In this document: positions 51,315 to 60,387 of the stretch, piece by piece
Numbering within the stretch: position 1 is the first letter of the stretch
How the letters are laid out: every line of letters starts with the position of its first letter
Assembly (NCBI RefSeq): GCF_019097845.1
Contig: NZ_JAHRGM010000001.1
Coordinates: 248,001-312,000 of the forward strand
DNA from: Sphingobium sp. AS12
Lineage (GTDB): Bacteria; Pseudomonadota; Alphaproteobacteria; Sphingomonadales; Sphingomonadaceae
Direction of reading: 5' to 3'
DNA: 64,000 nucleotides
Position numbers and translations under genes: made by a program
Notes under the pieces: generated by a model
Database searches by the model: none
Told to the model about the DNA's origin: nothing
What the model saw: the letters and a program-made list of their open reading frames with translations, nothing else

Positions 51315-52088
51315 TTAGCCGATATATCCAAGAAATTTGGCGAGGCCGAACATCGAGGTGATGGTCAGGATGATGCCGACCGCGGTGAACAGCAGGCGGG
51401 GCGGGATGTGCCGGGCGAGCATCGCGCCGATCGGGGCCGCGGCGACGCCGCCGATCAGCAGGCCGAGCGTATAGGTGGTGAAGGCCTGCCAGCCCAGATG
51501 AATGAGGAAGGTGATGCTGATCGACAGGGTCAGGAAAAATTCGACCGTATTGACCGTGCCGATCGTATGGCGCGGGCTGGACCCCTGCAACAGCAGGTTG
51601 GACGTCACGATCGGACCCCAGCCGCCACCGCCGGTCGCATCCATGAACCCGCCGACCAGGCCGAGCGGCGCAACCCAATTGGGGTCTTTCTGCTTGGGCG
51701 GCAGGTGAAAGCCGCGCCAGACCAGATAAAGGCCGATGCCCGCGAGATAGGTCTGGATATAGGGTTTGATGACCGCGCCGTCGATATTGGACAGGACATA
51801 GGCGCCGGTCACGCCGCCGATGACGCCGGGGATGATGAGTTTGGAAAACAGCTTCCAGTCCACATTCTTGTGCAGGATATGGCTGATCGCGGAAACGGCG
51901 GTGGTGAAGGTTTCAGCGACATGGACACTGGCCGATGCGCGGCTGGGCGGCACGCCGAGTGTGAGCAGCAGGGTGCTGGAGATGACGCCATAGGCCATGC
52001 CGAGCGCGCCATCGACCATCTGGGCACCAAAGCCGACAAGGATGAAGGGCAGGATTTCGCCGAAATTGGCGGTGAAAGCGTCGATCAT
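51315..52088 (-). CDS. TauE/SafE (TSUP) family permease
   Basis: 257 residues from the ATG at 52088 (MIDAFTANFGEILPFILVGFGAQMVDGALGMAYG), preceded by AGAGG at 7 bases; the frame is open for 27 more codons. Eight hydrophobic helices appear with the family repeats FGAQMVDGALGMAYG and VGGFMDATGGGGWGP. Members export sulfite, sulfoacetate or other organosulfonates. Serine acetyltransferase, a cysteine synthesis enzyme, lies divergent next door, so a sulfur-related role is plausible but not proven. Confidence 0.9.
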   Translation of the reverse strand: MIDAFTANFGEILPFILVGFGAQMVDGALGMAYGVISSTLLLTLGVPPSRASASVHVAETFTTAVSAISHILHKNVDWKLFSKLIIPGVIGGVTGAYVLSNIDGAVIKPYIQTYLAGIGLYLVWRGFHLPPKQKDPNWVAPLGLVGGFMDATGGGGWGPIVTSNLLLQGSSPRHTIGTVNTVEFFLTLSISITFLIHLGWQAFTTYTLGLLIGGVAAAPIGAMLARHIPPRLLFTAVGIILTITSMFGLAKFLGYIG

Positions 52089-52270
52089 CCGGTTGCCTCT
52101 GGTCTGATTGTCTACCTCTATGATTGGCTTATCCGGGGCCGCCAAGCAAGTTTCTATTTTGCGTTGCAAAGGGGAAATAGCGCCGTCTCTGGAAAAATCG
52201 GACTTGGGACGCTATGTTGAGGTCGATTTTGCAACAGCGGCGTGCGGACAGGCGCGCCCCGTTCGGGAAC

Positions 52271-52993
52271 ATGTGGATGGTGCGCAACCTCATTGCCTAT
52301 CTTGATTCGGTCAAGTCGCGCGATCCCGCGCCCCGATCGAGAGCGGAAATCCTGCTTTATCCAGGCATTTGGTCGCTGGCGTTCCACCGGGTGGCGCATC
52401 GGCTCTACCGGGCGCGGCTCTTTTTCCTGGCGCGGGCGGTCAATCATTTGTCGCGCTTCCTGACCGGGAACGACATTCATCCGGGTGCCAAAATCGGCAA
52501 GCGTTTCTTCATCGACCATGGTTTTACCGTGGTCGGCGAGACGGCGGAGATTGGCGACGATGTCACGCTGTACCAAAATGTGACACTGGGCGGGACCGAT
52601 CCGGCCAATGGGATTGCGGGCAAGCGACACCCGACGCTGGGCAATGGTGTCATCGTCGGGTCAGGCGCCCAGGTGCTGGGGCCGGTGACGGTCGGCGCGC
52701 GGGCGCGGGTCGGGGCCAATGCGGTGGTGACCAAGGATGTGGCCGAGGGCGCGACGATGGTGGGCATCCCGGCGCGCGCGATGCTGGTCGACGTGACCGC
52801 CTATCAGCGTGACTTCATGCCCTATGGCACCCCCTGCACCGATTGTTTCGACCCGGAAAAGCAGAAGCTGGAACTGCTCCAGTGCGAGGTCGAGCAGTTG
52901 CAGAAGCGGCTGGCCGAGCTGATCGCGGAACAGCAGCGGCCAAAGCTGCCCGATGATGAGACGTCGCTGTTCAAGGAACGTGGCCGGGCCTGA
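52271..52993 (+). CDS. Serine O-acetyltransferase (short EpsC type)
   Basis: 240 residues from the ATG at 52271 (MWMVRNLIAYLDSVKSRDPAPRSR); ATGs at 52214 and 52277 are alternatives, the latter with a GGGAA box at suitable distance. A left-handed beta-helix of hexapeptide repeats is seen from about 75 to 175 (GNDIHPGAKIGKRFFIDHGFTVVGETAEIGDDVTLYQNVTLGG, GVIVGSGAQVLGPVTVG). It acetylates serine with acetyl-CoA for cysteine synthesis. The C-terminal tail (about 195-230) is a charged helix. DUF2794 starts at its stop codon (one-base overlap). Confidence 0.88.
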   Translation: MWMVRNLIAYLDSVKSRDPAPRSRAEILLYPGIWSLAFHRVAHRLYRARLFFLARAVNHLSRFLTGNDIHPGAKIGKRFFIDHGFTVVGETAEIGDDVTLYQNVTLGGTDPANGIAGKRHPTLGNGVIVGSGAQVLGPVTVGARARVGANAVVTKDVAEGATMVGIPARAMLVDVTAYQRDFMPYGTPCTDCFDPEKQKLELLQCEVEQLQKRLAELIAEQQRPKLPDDETSLFKERGRA

Positions 52994-53331
52994 TGTCCAA
53001 TGTGACGCCGTTTCCCAAGGATGGAGCGGGGCAGGTCGGGTTCGACCGGCTGGAATTGCAGCGGATCATGGACCTGTATGGTCGGATGGTGTCGGCCGGG
53101 CACTGGCGCGACTATGCGATGGATATGGGGCGGGAGGCCGCGATTTTCAGCGCATTCCGCCGCGCCGCCGAACGCCCCGAATATCGCATCGAAAAGCGCC
53201 CGGCGCTACGCAACCGGCAGGGCATGTGGGCGCTGGTCGGCGAAGGTGGTCATATATTGAAGCGGGGCCAGGAGTTGCAGAACATCCTGGCCCCGGTCGA
53301 GCGCAAATTGTTGCGGATCGTCGAGGGGTAG
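52993..53331 (+). CDS. DUF2794 family protein
   Basis: 112 residues. FDRLELQRIMDLYGRMVSAGHWRDYAMDMGREAAIFSAFRRAAERPEYRIEKRPALRNRQGMWALVGEGGHILKRG is the DUF2794 pattern (DRxELxxIMxLYGRMVAAGxWRDYA). Family members are alphaproteobacterial, soluble and of unknown function. The ATG overlaps the serine acetyltransferase stop by one base. Confidence 0.88.
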   Translation: MSNVTPFPKDGAGQVGFDRLELQRIMDLYGRMVSAGHWRDYAMDMGREAAIFSAFRRAAERPEYRIEKRPALRNRQGMWALVGEGGHILKRGQELQNILAPVERKLLRIVEG

Positions 53332-53372
53332 TCGTCACCACCCGTTCACCACTTCCTTCGCGAGCGTCCCCA

Positions 53373-54431
53373 TCAGGCCGGTGCGCGGTCCAGATAGGGC
53401 AGCTTGTCGGTCAGGACCGGGGGCAGGCCGCTGACCACCAGCGTGCGGGCATGGTGCCAGAGCGCCGACAGCAGCAGCAGCGAAGAGCCGATCACCAGCG
53501 CGGTGAATGCGGCGGACAGTTCGACCGCGCCCGCCTGCTTGAACAGGGCGTAGAGGGCGAACAGGACATAAGCGAGGCTGGAGACCAGCAGCGCGCGCCG
53601 GTCGATCGCCAGGGCAACCAGGCCAAAGGCGACATAGAGGGCGATCACCATCACGGCCTTGGCCACGCTGATGTCATCGCCGTCGAACACGCCCAGCAGA
53701 TGGAACAGCGAATGGGCGATCATCGGCGCGGCGGTCAGATGCAGCCAGAAGGCGACGTCCGACCGGCGGGTGATGCGGCTGCGGTCGGACATATCCCACC
53801 ACATGGCGAAGGCGAAGATGGTCAGACCTCCCGCGAGCAGCAGGAGGAAAGGCAGTGTCTGATTGAAAGGCACTGCCGCAATGATGAGGCTGGCGACGAC
53901 GAGCGCCGCTGCGCCTGCGCCCGCCGCCACGGTGATCGGCACCATGAAGCGCCGCCAGTGCGCGAACGCCGCCAAGGCGCTGAACGCGGCCACGCCCGAC
54001 AGGATCAGCGCGCCGCCGCGATGCCCTGCATCGGGGAAGAATTGCGCTGCCAACGCGCCAAGCGAAAAGGCGACACCGCCGACAAAGCCTGCCAGCAGCA
54101 GGATGGAGGGCAGCGCCATGCGCCGCTGGCGGGTGAAATATTCGGCCAGCCCCCAGCTGGTCGCTGCGACCAGCAGGCCCGACATGAGCGAGGGATGATG
54201 TTCCGCCGCGCCCAGCCGCACACTGTTGCCCAGCCAGCCGACCGCGACCAGCAGGATGACGCCAGCGATCGAAACGAAAATATCGTTGAAGCCGGTCAGC
54301 AGGCGGAAGGATTCTTCATCCACCACCGGGCTGGACCGCAACCGGGCGACATGGTCGCGCAGCGCCTGCGCACTTTGTGCCGGGATCACCCCGGCCGCTA
54401 CGGCATCCTGTAGATCGCTCTCGCTATACAT
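53373..54431 (-). CDS. Polytopic membrane protein, DUF2157/DUF4401-like
   Basis: 352 residues. A soluble N-terminal part of about 50 residues (MYSESDLQDAVAAGVIPAQSAQALRDHVARL) resembles the DUF2157 opening, followed by some 10 hydrophobic helices with few charged loops. The family assignment is tentative. Function is unknown. It is convergent with DUF2794 and divergent from the nitronate monooxygenase gene. Confidence 0.75.
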   Translation of the reverse strand: MYSESDLQDAVAAGVIPAQSAQALRDHVARLRSSPVVDEESFRLLTGFNDIFVSIAGVILLVAVGWLGNSVRLGAAEHHPSLMSGLLVAATSWGLAEYFTRQRRMALPSILLLAGFVGGVAFSLGALAAQFFPDAGHRGGALILSGVAAFSALAAFAHWRRFMVPITVAAGAGAAALVVASLIIAAVPFNQTLPFLLLLAGGLTIFAFAMWWDMSDRSRITRRSDVAFWLHLTAAPMIAHSLFHLLGVFDGDDISVAKAVMVIALYVAFGLVALAIDRRALLVSSLAYVLFALYALFKQAGAVELSAAFTALVIGSSLLLLSALWHHARTLVVSGLPPVLTDKLPYLDRAPA

Positions 54432-54569
54432 CGTCCAGCTCCAACGGACTGTTGATTATGTCCCTTCATACCACGACTGTATTATATCATCAACACAGTA
54501 GATTTGGCCTTTTTCTGCGGCCCGGCGAATGATAGCGCGGATTGCGAACAGATATGGAGAGCCGCGATC

Positions 54570-55499
54570 ATGACCCTGCCGACATCGCTTCAAGGCCGTT
54601 TGTCGTTGCCGCTGATCGGATCGCCCATGTTCATCATATCGCAGCCAGACCTGGTCATCGCTCAGTGCCGCGCGGGCATTGTCGGCGCTTTCCCCTCGCT
54701 CAATGCCCGGCCTTCGGGTGTGTTTGAAAGCTGGCTGCAACGGCTTCAGGCGGAACTGACCGACAAGGATGCCCCCTTTGCCGTCAACCTGATCGTCCAC
54801 AAGACCAATCCCCGGCTGGAGGAGGATCTGGCGCTGTGCGTCAAATATCGCGTGCCGATCATCATCACGTCGCTCGGCGCGCAGGAAAAGGTGAATGAGG
54901 CGATCCACAGCTATGGCGGGATCGTGCTGCATGACATCATCAACGACCGCTTCGCGCGCAAGGCGATAGAGAAGGGCGCGGACGGGCTGATCGCAGTCGC
55001 GGCCGGGGCGGGTGGCCATGCCGGGACGCTCTCGCCCTTCGCTTTGGTGCAGGAAATTCGCCAATGGTTCGACGGGCCGCTGGCCCTGTCCGGCTCGATC
55101 GCCACCGGCCGCTCGATCGCGGCGGCGCGGATGATGGGGGCGGACCTGGCCTATATGGGATCACCCTTCATCGCCACGAGCGAGGCCAATGCCGACGCCG
55201 CCTACAAGCAGATGATCGTCGAAGCCCATGCCGACGACATCGTCTATTCCGACGTGTTCACCGGCGTCCACGGCAATTATCTGCGCCCCAGCATCGTCGC
55301 GGCGGGCATGGATCCGGACGCGCTGCCCAAGGCGGCGGACATGGATTTCGCCAGCGCCATGACCGACAAGAAGGCCTGGCGCGATGTGTGGGGATGCGGG
55401 CAGGGGATCGGCGCGGTTACGAAGGTGCAGCCTGCTGGCGCGTTCATCGCGGGGTTGAAGGCGGAATATGACGCGGCGGTGGCGGGGTTTGTGGCGTAG
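54570..55499 (+). CDS. Nitronate monooxygenase family FMN enzyme
   Basis: 309 residues from the ATG at 54570, preceded by GGAGA at 9 bases. It is a TIM-barrel FMN enzyme of the 2-nitropropane dioxygenase family. LPLIGSPMFIISQPDLVIAQCRAGIVGAFPSLNARP opens the barrel, AGAGGHAGTLSPF holds the conserved catalytic histidine, and ALSGSIATGRSIAAARMMGADLAYMGSPFIAT makes the FMN phosphate site. It may oxidise nitronates or other toxic enolates; the substrate is uncertain. Confidence 0.9.
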   Translation: MTLPTSLQGRLSLPLIGSPMFIISQPDLVIAQCRAGIVGAFPSLNARPSGVFESWLQRLQAELTDKDAPFAVNLIVHKTNPRLEEDLALCVKYRVPIIITSLGAQEKVNEAIHSYGGIVLHDIINDRFARKAIEKGADGLIAVAAGAGGHAGTLSPFALVQEIRQWFDGPLALSGSIATGRSIAAARMMGADLAYMGSPFIATSEANADAAYKQMIVEAHADDIVYSDVFTGVHGNYLRPSIVAAGMDPDALPKAADMDFASAMTDKKAWRDVWGCGQGIGAVTKVQPAGAFIAGLKAEYDAAVAGFVA

Positions 55500-55530
55500 G
55501 CTGCCGACGACTTTGTCAGCCTCCCAACAC

Positions 55531-55644
55531 CGTTCGCCCTGAGCCTGTCGAAGCCTGTCCTGAGCGCCTGCCTTGACAGGCGGTCGAAGGGGGCCGTCCT
55601 TCTTGAAGGGAAGAACAAGGCTTCGACAAGCTCAGCCCGAACGG
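55531..55644. repeat. Family C repeat copy 5 with an internal extension
   Basis: CGTTCGCCCTGAGCCTGTCG on the left is mirrored by CGACAAGCTCAGCCCGAACGG on the right. Between them an extra segment (GCCTGTCCTGAGCGCCTGCC then TTGACAGGCGG) adds a second hairpin, so this copy is about 40 bases longer than the one at 17649. It lies between nitronate monooxygenase and the convergent hydrolase. Confidence 0.78.
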
Positions 55645-55673
55645 AGGTTGGTTTGGCTATCTGATGGGTAAAC

Positions 55674-56552
55674 TCACAAAAAGGCGCGCAATTCCGCGAT
55701 GAAGCGCGCAAACTGGTCGTGGTGAAGCCAGTGGCCCGCATCGGCAAATTCGACCAGGCGGGCGTTGGTGAAGTGGGCGGCGCGGCCGTCCTTGACCGGG
55801 TTGGAGGCCCAGCTGTCCAGCCCCAGGCATAGCAAGGTCGGCGCGGTGATCTGCGCCCAGAAAGCGGGAAGGCTGTCGTCCGATCCGGCCTGCGGCGCCA
55901 TGCCGTTGAGATAGGGGTCGAATTTCCAGCTATAGCTGCCATCTTCATTGCGGTTGACGCCGTGCATCGTCAGGTGCAGCGCCTGTTCGAGGGAGAGATG
56001 TTCGTTGCGTTCGTGCATCCGCCCGACCGCCGCCTCGATCGTGGGATAGCGTTTGGGGGTGCGGCGGGCGCTGGCGCGGCGGGTTTCGATCCAGGCGCGC
56101 CAGGCGTCCGGGGCCGTCTCCTCCGCCTTTTCCTGGAGCCGGTCGGGGGACAGGCCCAGCCCTTCGATCGCGACGATCTTGTGCACCTTGTCAGGGAACA
56201 GCCCGGCAAAGCGCAGCGCGATCGAGCCGCCCAGCGAATGGGCGACGATCGTCACCGGCGACCGGTCCAGCAGGTCCACCAGCTGCGCCAGATCATAGAC
56301 ATAGTTGGTCATCATATAGGCGCCGTCGGCGGACCAGCCGCTGTCGCCATGGCCGCGCAGGTCGGGGGCGACGACATGATAATCCTTCGCCAGCGCGCGC
56401 GCCGTCCAGTCCCAGCTGCGCCCATGGTCGAACCCGCCATGGATCAGGATCAGCGTGGGTGCGGACGGATTGCCCCAGTCGAGATAATGGAGCCGGGTGC
56501 GCAGCGACGTGAAGAAATGCGATGTCGGGGTGGGCGCAAACGGCGTGTCCAT
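55674..56552 (-). CDS. Alpha/beta hydrolase (MhpC-like)
   Basis: 292 residues. The oxyanion stretch is LILIHGGFDHGRSWD and the nucleophile elbow is VAHSLGGS. The acid is probably in CLGLDSW and the histidine in DAGHWLHHDQF. PDLRGHGDSGWS is the usual core strand. No signal peptide. It is a generic carboxylester or C-C hydrolase; the substrate is unknown. It lies downstream of the double-PAS kinase gene on the same strand (78-base gap). Confidence 0.88.
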   Translation of the reverse strand: MDTPFAPTPTSHFFTSLRTRLHYLDWGNPSAPTLILIHGGFDHGRSWDWTARALAKDYHVVAPDLRGHGDSGWSADGAYMMTNYVYDLAQLVDLLDRSPVTIVAHSLGGSIALRFAGLFPDKVHKIVAIEGLGLSPDRLQEKAEETAPDAWRAWIETRRASARRTPKRYPTIEAAVGRMHERNEHLSLEQALHLTMHGVNRNEDGSYSWKFDPYLNGMAPQAGSDDSLPAFWAQITAPTLLCLGLDSWASNPVKDGRAAHFTNARLVEFADAGHWLHHDQFARFIAELRAFL

Positions 56553-56630
56553 GTAATCCTGCGATTTTGTTGGAATATTTGCCCCATTGGCGATGTGCAG
56601 GCCGCTGGCAAGCCCCTATCGGCAAAAGCG

Positions 56631-58592
56631 TCAATCGCCGCCCGGCGCAATGGTAGCATGGACAGTCCTGTCGGCGGCGCGCGAGGCCCGGCTGGCCTTG
56701 ACGATCCGGGCGAGTTCGGCCTGTTTGAACGGCTTGTCGAGGCGCGGGCGGGCGCTGGCGTGGGGGGGCAGTTCGGCAAAGCCGGTGATGATGATGACGG
56801 GCAGGCCAGGAAAACAGGCCTCTATCGCGTCGGCCAGTTGCGCGCCGGTCATGCCGGGCATCGCATGGTCGGTCACCACCAGATCGACCGCGCCCTGTTC
56901 CAGCAGGCGCAGCGCGTCGACGGCATTGCTGGCCTGAAACACGGTATGGCCCAGATCCTCCAGCATCCCTGCCGTGTTCATCAGCACCAGATCATCATCA
57001 TCGACCGCCAGGATGACGAGCGGCGTGTCTAGGCCATCCACCGCCTCGCTGCGCGCCGGGGCGGCCTCGACCGCATCGGCGCTGGCGACGGGCAGCCACA
57101 GGGCGACGCTGGTGCCGACCCCGACCTCGCTCGACAGGGTCAGCGATCCTCCGCATTGCTGGGCAAAGCCATGGACCATCGACAGGCCAAGCCCGGTGCC
57201 CTTGCCCACGCCCTTAGTGGTGAAAAAGGGTTCGCGCGCGCGTTGCAGCGTCGCTTCGTCCATCCCTTCGCCAGCGTCAGTAACGGCAAGGCGGATATAC
57301 GCGCCTGCTGCCAGATCGGGCCGCTCGCCGCTATCGACCGTGATTTCCGCCGCCTCGACAATGATCAGCCCGCCACCCGGCATCGCGTCGCGGGCGTTGA
57401 CCGCCAGGTTCAGCAGCGCGAGTTCCAGCTGCGTGGGATCGGCATGGGCGGCGGCCAAGGCGAGGGGGAAGCGGGTTTCGATAGTGATTCCGGACCCGAG
57501 CGTCGTCTGGAGCAGGTCGGCCATGTCGCGCACCAGCCCGATGCAATCGACGCTTTGCAGTTTCAGTTCCTGCTTGCGGGCAAAGGCCAGCATCCGTTGC
57601 GTCAGCGTCGCGCCGCGTTCTGCCGCAGCCATCGCATTGTCGAGATAGCGGCTAATGTCCGCGCCGCTGCCCATGCGTTGCCGCGCCAGATCGAGACTGC
57701 CGACGATTACCGCCAGCAGATTGTTGAAATCATGCGCGACCCCGCCGGTCAGCTTGCCGATCGCGTCCATCTTCTGCGTCTGGATGATGGCATCGCGCGC
57801 CTCGTCCAGCGCGCGTTGCGATTCGCGCCGTTCGGTGAGGTCGCGGGTGATCTTGGCAAAGCCCAGCAATTGCCCTTGCGGGTCACGGATCGGATCGATC
57901 ACGACATTAGCCCAGAAACGGGTGCCGTCCTTGCGGATGCGCCAGCCTTCGGCCTCGAACCGCCCCTCGGTTTCAGCGGTGTGGAGCGCGCGGGAGGGGA
58001 GGCCGGCCATCCGGTCGTCCTCACTATAGAAGCAGGCGAAATTTTGCCCGACAATCTCGTCGGCGCGATAGCCCTTGAAGCGTTCGGCCCCCCGGTTCCA
58101 GCTCGTCACCGTGCCGATGGGGTCCAGCATATAGATGGCATAGTCGGTGACGCTCTCCACCAGCAGGCGGAAGCGTTCCTCGCTGTGGCGCAGCGCTTCG
58201 CGTGCGGCGCGCTGTTCGGTGAGGTCGCGGGTGATCTTGGCAAAACCCAGCAATTGCCCTTGCGGATCACGGATCGGATCGATGACGACGCTGGCCCAGA
58301 AATGCGTGTCGTCCTTGCGCACGCGCCAGCCCTCCGCCTCGAACCGGCCGTCATGGTCGGCGGTGTAGAGGGCGAGGGCGGGTACGCCGCTCGCCTGATC
58401 CTCCGCCGTGTAGAAGCGGGAAAAATGCTGGCCGATAATCTCGTCCGCCTCATAGCCCTTGAACCGGCGCGCACCCGCGTTCCAGCTGACGACGATCCCG
58501 GTGGGATCGATCATGTAGATCGCGTAATCGGTGACGCTCTGGACCAGAAGTTCAAAGCGGTTGTCGGGACTTTCAGGCGCAGCGCTAATCAT
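56631..58592 (-). CDS. Cytoplasmic hybrid histidine kinase with two near-identical PAS domains
   Basis: 653 residues, no membrane helices. PAS 1 is about 10-128 and PAS 2 about 138-256, 128 residues apart and almost the same (SVTDYAIYM.DP.G.V.SWN, then RRFKGY or ERFKGY, then VVIDPIRDPQGQLLGFAKI). The H box VAHDFNNLLAVI follows, then a HATPase domain (GTGLGLSMVHGFAQQCGG) and a C-terminal receiver (LVILAVDDDD, VVTDHAMPG, RLDKPF). It is an orphan kinase that would sense a cytoplasmic cue, perhaps through flavin or haem in PAS; the ligand is unknown. It is divergent from the sugar kinase gene. Confidence 0.92.
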   Translation of the reverse strand: MISAAPESPDNRFELLVQSVTDYAIYMIDPTGIVVSWNAGARRFKGYEADEIIGQHFSRFYTAEDQASGVPALALYTADHDGRFEAEGWRVRKDDTHFWASVVIDPIRDPQGQLLGFAKITRDLTEQRAAREALRHSEERFRLLVESVTDYAIYMLDPIGTVTSWNRGAERFKGYRADEIVGQNFACFYSEDDRMAGLPSRALHTAETEGRFEAEGWRIRKDGTRFWANVVIDPIRDPQGQLLGFAKITRDLTERRESQRALDEARDAIIQTQKMDAIGKLTGGVAHDFNNLLAVIVGSLDLARQRMGSGADISRYLDNAMAAAERGATLTQRMLAFARKQELKLQSVDCIGLVRDMADLLQTTLGSGITIETRFPLALAAAHADPTQLELALLNLAVNARDAMPGGGLIIVEAAEITVDSGERPDLAAGAYIRLAVTDAGEGMDEATLQRAREPFFTTKGVGKGTGLGLSMVHGFAQQCGGSLTLSSEVGVGTSVALWLPVASADAVEAAPARSEAVDGLDTPLVILAVDDDDLVLMNTAGMLEDLGHTVFQASNAVDALRLLEQGAVDLVVTDHAMPGMTGAQLADAIEACFPGLPVIIITGFAELPPHASARPRLDKPFKQAELARIVKASRASRAADRTVHATIAPGGD

Positions 58593-58768
58593 GAATTCCC
58601 CGAAGGCGGACGTCGGTTGAAACAGTTGCGTCCTTGCCTAAAAGGCAAAACACTGTCGTTACCCAAATGTTCCCCAATTGATGCAAAACGGGACTTCGTA
58701 CGGCGGACGGCTTGACTTGCGCGCGGTCACTCCGCACGAAACCGGTGTCATAAGGAGCGGGATGCAGC

Positions 58769-59683
58769 ATGAACAGCGTAGCAAAGGCGAATGTCACGGT
58801 CATCGGTGAAGCGATGCTGGAACTGAGCCGGGGAAGCGGCGACAGCTGGAACCTGCGCTATGGCGGCGATGTCATCAACACCGCGATCCACCTGGCGCGA
58901 TCGGGCGACACGGTGCGGCTGGCCAGCGCCCTGGGTGCGGACCCGATGAGCGCGGACCTGTGCGCGGCGTGGGAGGCGGAAGGGGTCGACACCAGCCTGG
59001 TGCTGCGCGCGGCTGACCGGTTGCCGGGCCTCTACGCGATCGAGACCGACGCGACCGGGGAGCGCAGCTTCCATTACTGGCGCGGCGAGGCAGCGGCGCG
59101 GCGGATGTTCGACCTGCCCGGCAGCGCGGAGATGGTGGCGCAGGCGTCGCAATCCGACCTGCTCTATTTCTCGCTGATCACGCTCGCCATCCTGCCGGAC
59201 GCAGGGCGGGAGGCGTTGCTGGACCTGTGCGCGAGGGTGCGGGTCAATGGCGGCAAGGTCGCCTTCGACGGCAATTATCGCGCCCGGCTGTGGAGCGACG
59301 CGGCGACCGCCTGCCACTGGCGCGACCGGGCGATTGCCGTGAGCGACATGGGCCTGCCGACGCTGGCGGACGAGGTGGAGATGGGCGCAGCCGACGACGC
59401 ACAGGACGCCGCCGCCCGCTGGGGCGCGGGAGAGGGGCGCGAAGTGGTGGTGAAGCTGGGCGGCGATGGCTGCCTGGTCGATGGCACCATCGTGCCGATC
59501 CCGCAAAGGGTGCCGGTGATCGATTCCAGCGGGGCTGGCGATGCGTTCAACGGCGGCTATCTCCACGCGCGGCTGGCAGGCGCGACGCCGGTGGACGCGG
59601 CGCTGGCGGGGCATCGGCTGGCGGGCTGGAATATCGGCCGGCGGGGTGCGATCCCGGCGCGGGACGGGGATGCGCCTTATTGA
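58769..59683 (+). CDS. PfkB-family sugar kinase, probably 2-keto-3-deoxygluconate kinase
   Basis: 304 residues. The N-terminal GEAMLELSRGSGDSWNLRYGGDVINTAIHLARSG and the C-terminal signature DSSGAGDAFNGGYL (anion hole and catalytic D) mark the PfkB fold. RLPGLYAIETDATGERSFHYWR, which is KdgK-like, suggests 2-keto-3-deoxygluconate phosphorylation feeding the Entner-Doudoroff pathway. No aldolase or uronate genes are next to it, so the substrate call is moderate. Its start follows an AAGGAG box at about 10 bases. Confidence 0.85.
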   Translation: MNSVAKANVTVIGEAMLELSRGSGDSWNLRYGGDVINTAIHLARSGDTVRLASALGADPMSADLCAAWEAEGVDTSLVLRAADRLPGLYAIETDATGERSFHYWRGEAAARRMFDLPGSAEMVAQASQSDLLYFSLITLAILPDAGREALLDLCARVRVNGGKVAFDGNYRARLWSDAATACHWRDRAIAVSDMGLPTLADEVEMGAADDAQDAAARWGAGEGREVVVKLGGDGCLVDGTIVPIPQRVPVIDSSGAGDAFNGGYLHARLAGATPVDAALAGHRLAGWNIGRRGAIPARDGDAPY

Positions 59684-59702
59684 GGGGCGATGCAGGTTTA
59701 GC

Positions 59703-59996
59703 CTACTCCCCATCCAGCCAGTCCTCACGGCCATGGCGGACGCGCAGGATGAGGATGCCGCCATCGGGCTGCTCATCATAGAAGATGAGGTGAGACTGGA
59801 ACCGGCGCGCACGCACGGGCGGATTGATTTCGTGGCGCAGGCGGGCGGATTTGGGATGTTCGGCAAGAAACGTAAAGCAGTTGATCAGCCCGTCGCGATA
59901 GGCGAGCGCCTGTTCAATCCCGAATGTTTCGATGCTGTAGGCTGCGATGTCAGCGAGGTCGCGTTCCGCCGCTTTCGACAGCGTATAGGAAGGCAT
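59703..59996 (-). CDS. ParE/RelE-family toxin
   Basis: 97 residues from the ATG at 59996 (MPSYTLSKAAERDLADIAAYSIETFG). The opening, the ALAYRDGLINCFTFLAEHP middle and the C-terminal pattern RARRFQSHLIFYDEQPDGGILILRVRHGREDW are the ParE toxin layout (DNA gyrase poison family; some members are RelE-like RNases). It lies 8 bases downstream of the antitoxin stop on the same strand. A two-gene toxin-antitoxin operon is clear; the target is inferred from family only. Confidence 0.9.
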   Translation of the reverse strand: MPSYTLSKAAERDLADIAAYSIETFGIEQALAYRDGLINCFTFLAEHPKSARLRHEINPPVRARRFQSHLIFYDEQPDGGILILRVRHGREDWLDGE

Positions 59997-60004
59997 CAAT
60001 ATCC

Positions 60005-60229
60005 CTACGCGCGCGCCGCTGCGTCAGCGAAAATATCGTCCACATTGCGCGGGCTGATGCCGCTGGCCCTGCCTTCGTCAACAAGCGCCTGCATGTGCGC
60101 AATCTTCATGGCGCGCTCCTGGTCCCGGCGGATCAGGTCGCGCACATAGTCGCTGGCGTTGCTGTAACGCCCGGTTTCCGCCTGACCTTCGACCCAATGC
60201 TTCATGGGGTCCGGCAGGGATATGTTCAT
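60005..60229 (-). CDS. ParD-family ribbon-helix-helix antitoxin
   Basis: 74 residues from the ATG at 60229 (MNISLPDPMKHWVEGQAETGRYSNASDYVRDLIRRDQER). The first 45 residues are a ribbon-helix-helix DNA-binding domain; the rest (IAHMQALVDEGRASGISPRNVDDIFADAAARA) binds the toxin. ParD normally represses its own operon with ParE. A perfect 9-base inverted repeat lies 40-60 bases upstream (60270-60290). The longer frame (to 60328) is not needed. Confidence 0.92.
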   Translation of the reverse strand: MNISLPDPMKHWVEGQAETGRYSNASDYVRDLIRRDQERAMKIAHMQALVDEGRASGISPRNVDDIFADAAARA

Positions 60230-60269
60230 CGTCGCCACAAGCCGCTCCTCTTGCGTCCCAATTTGCAGA

Positions 60270-60290
60270 AATTGACAAAGATTGTCAATT
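60270..60290 (-). promoter_or_regulatory. Palindromic operator/promoter of the parDE operon
   Basis: Arms AATTGACAA (60270-60278) and TTGTCAATT (60282-60290) are separated by three bases. Read on the minus strand it contains TTGACA, a good -35 box, 17 bases before a weak CAAATT -10 candidate. Location and symmetry fit autorepression by the ribbon-helix-helix antitoxin. Confidence 0.6.
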
Positions 60291-60387
60291 TTCCGGATTA
60301 AGGTCTGCTCTACCGGGTGCAGGCGCAAACATCCTATGGCTGGACGAGGAAGCCGCGACGTAGGGCGCTCAGGAAGTTGGGAGGATT

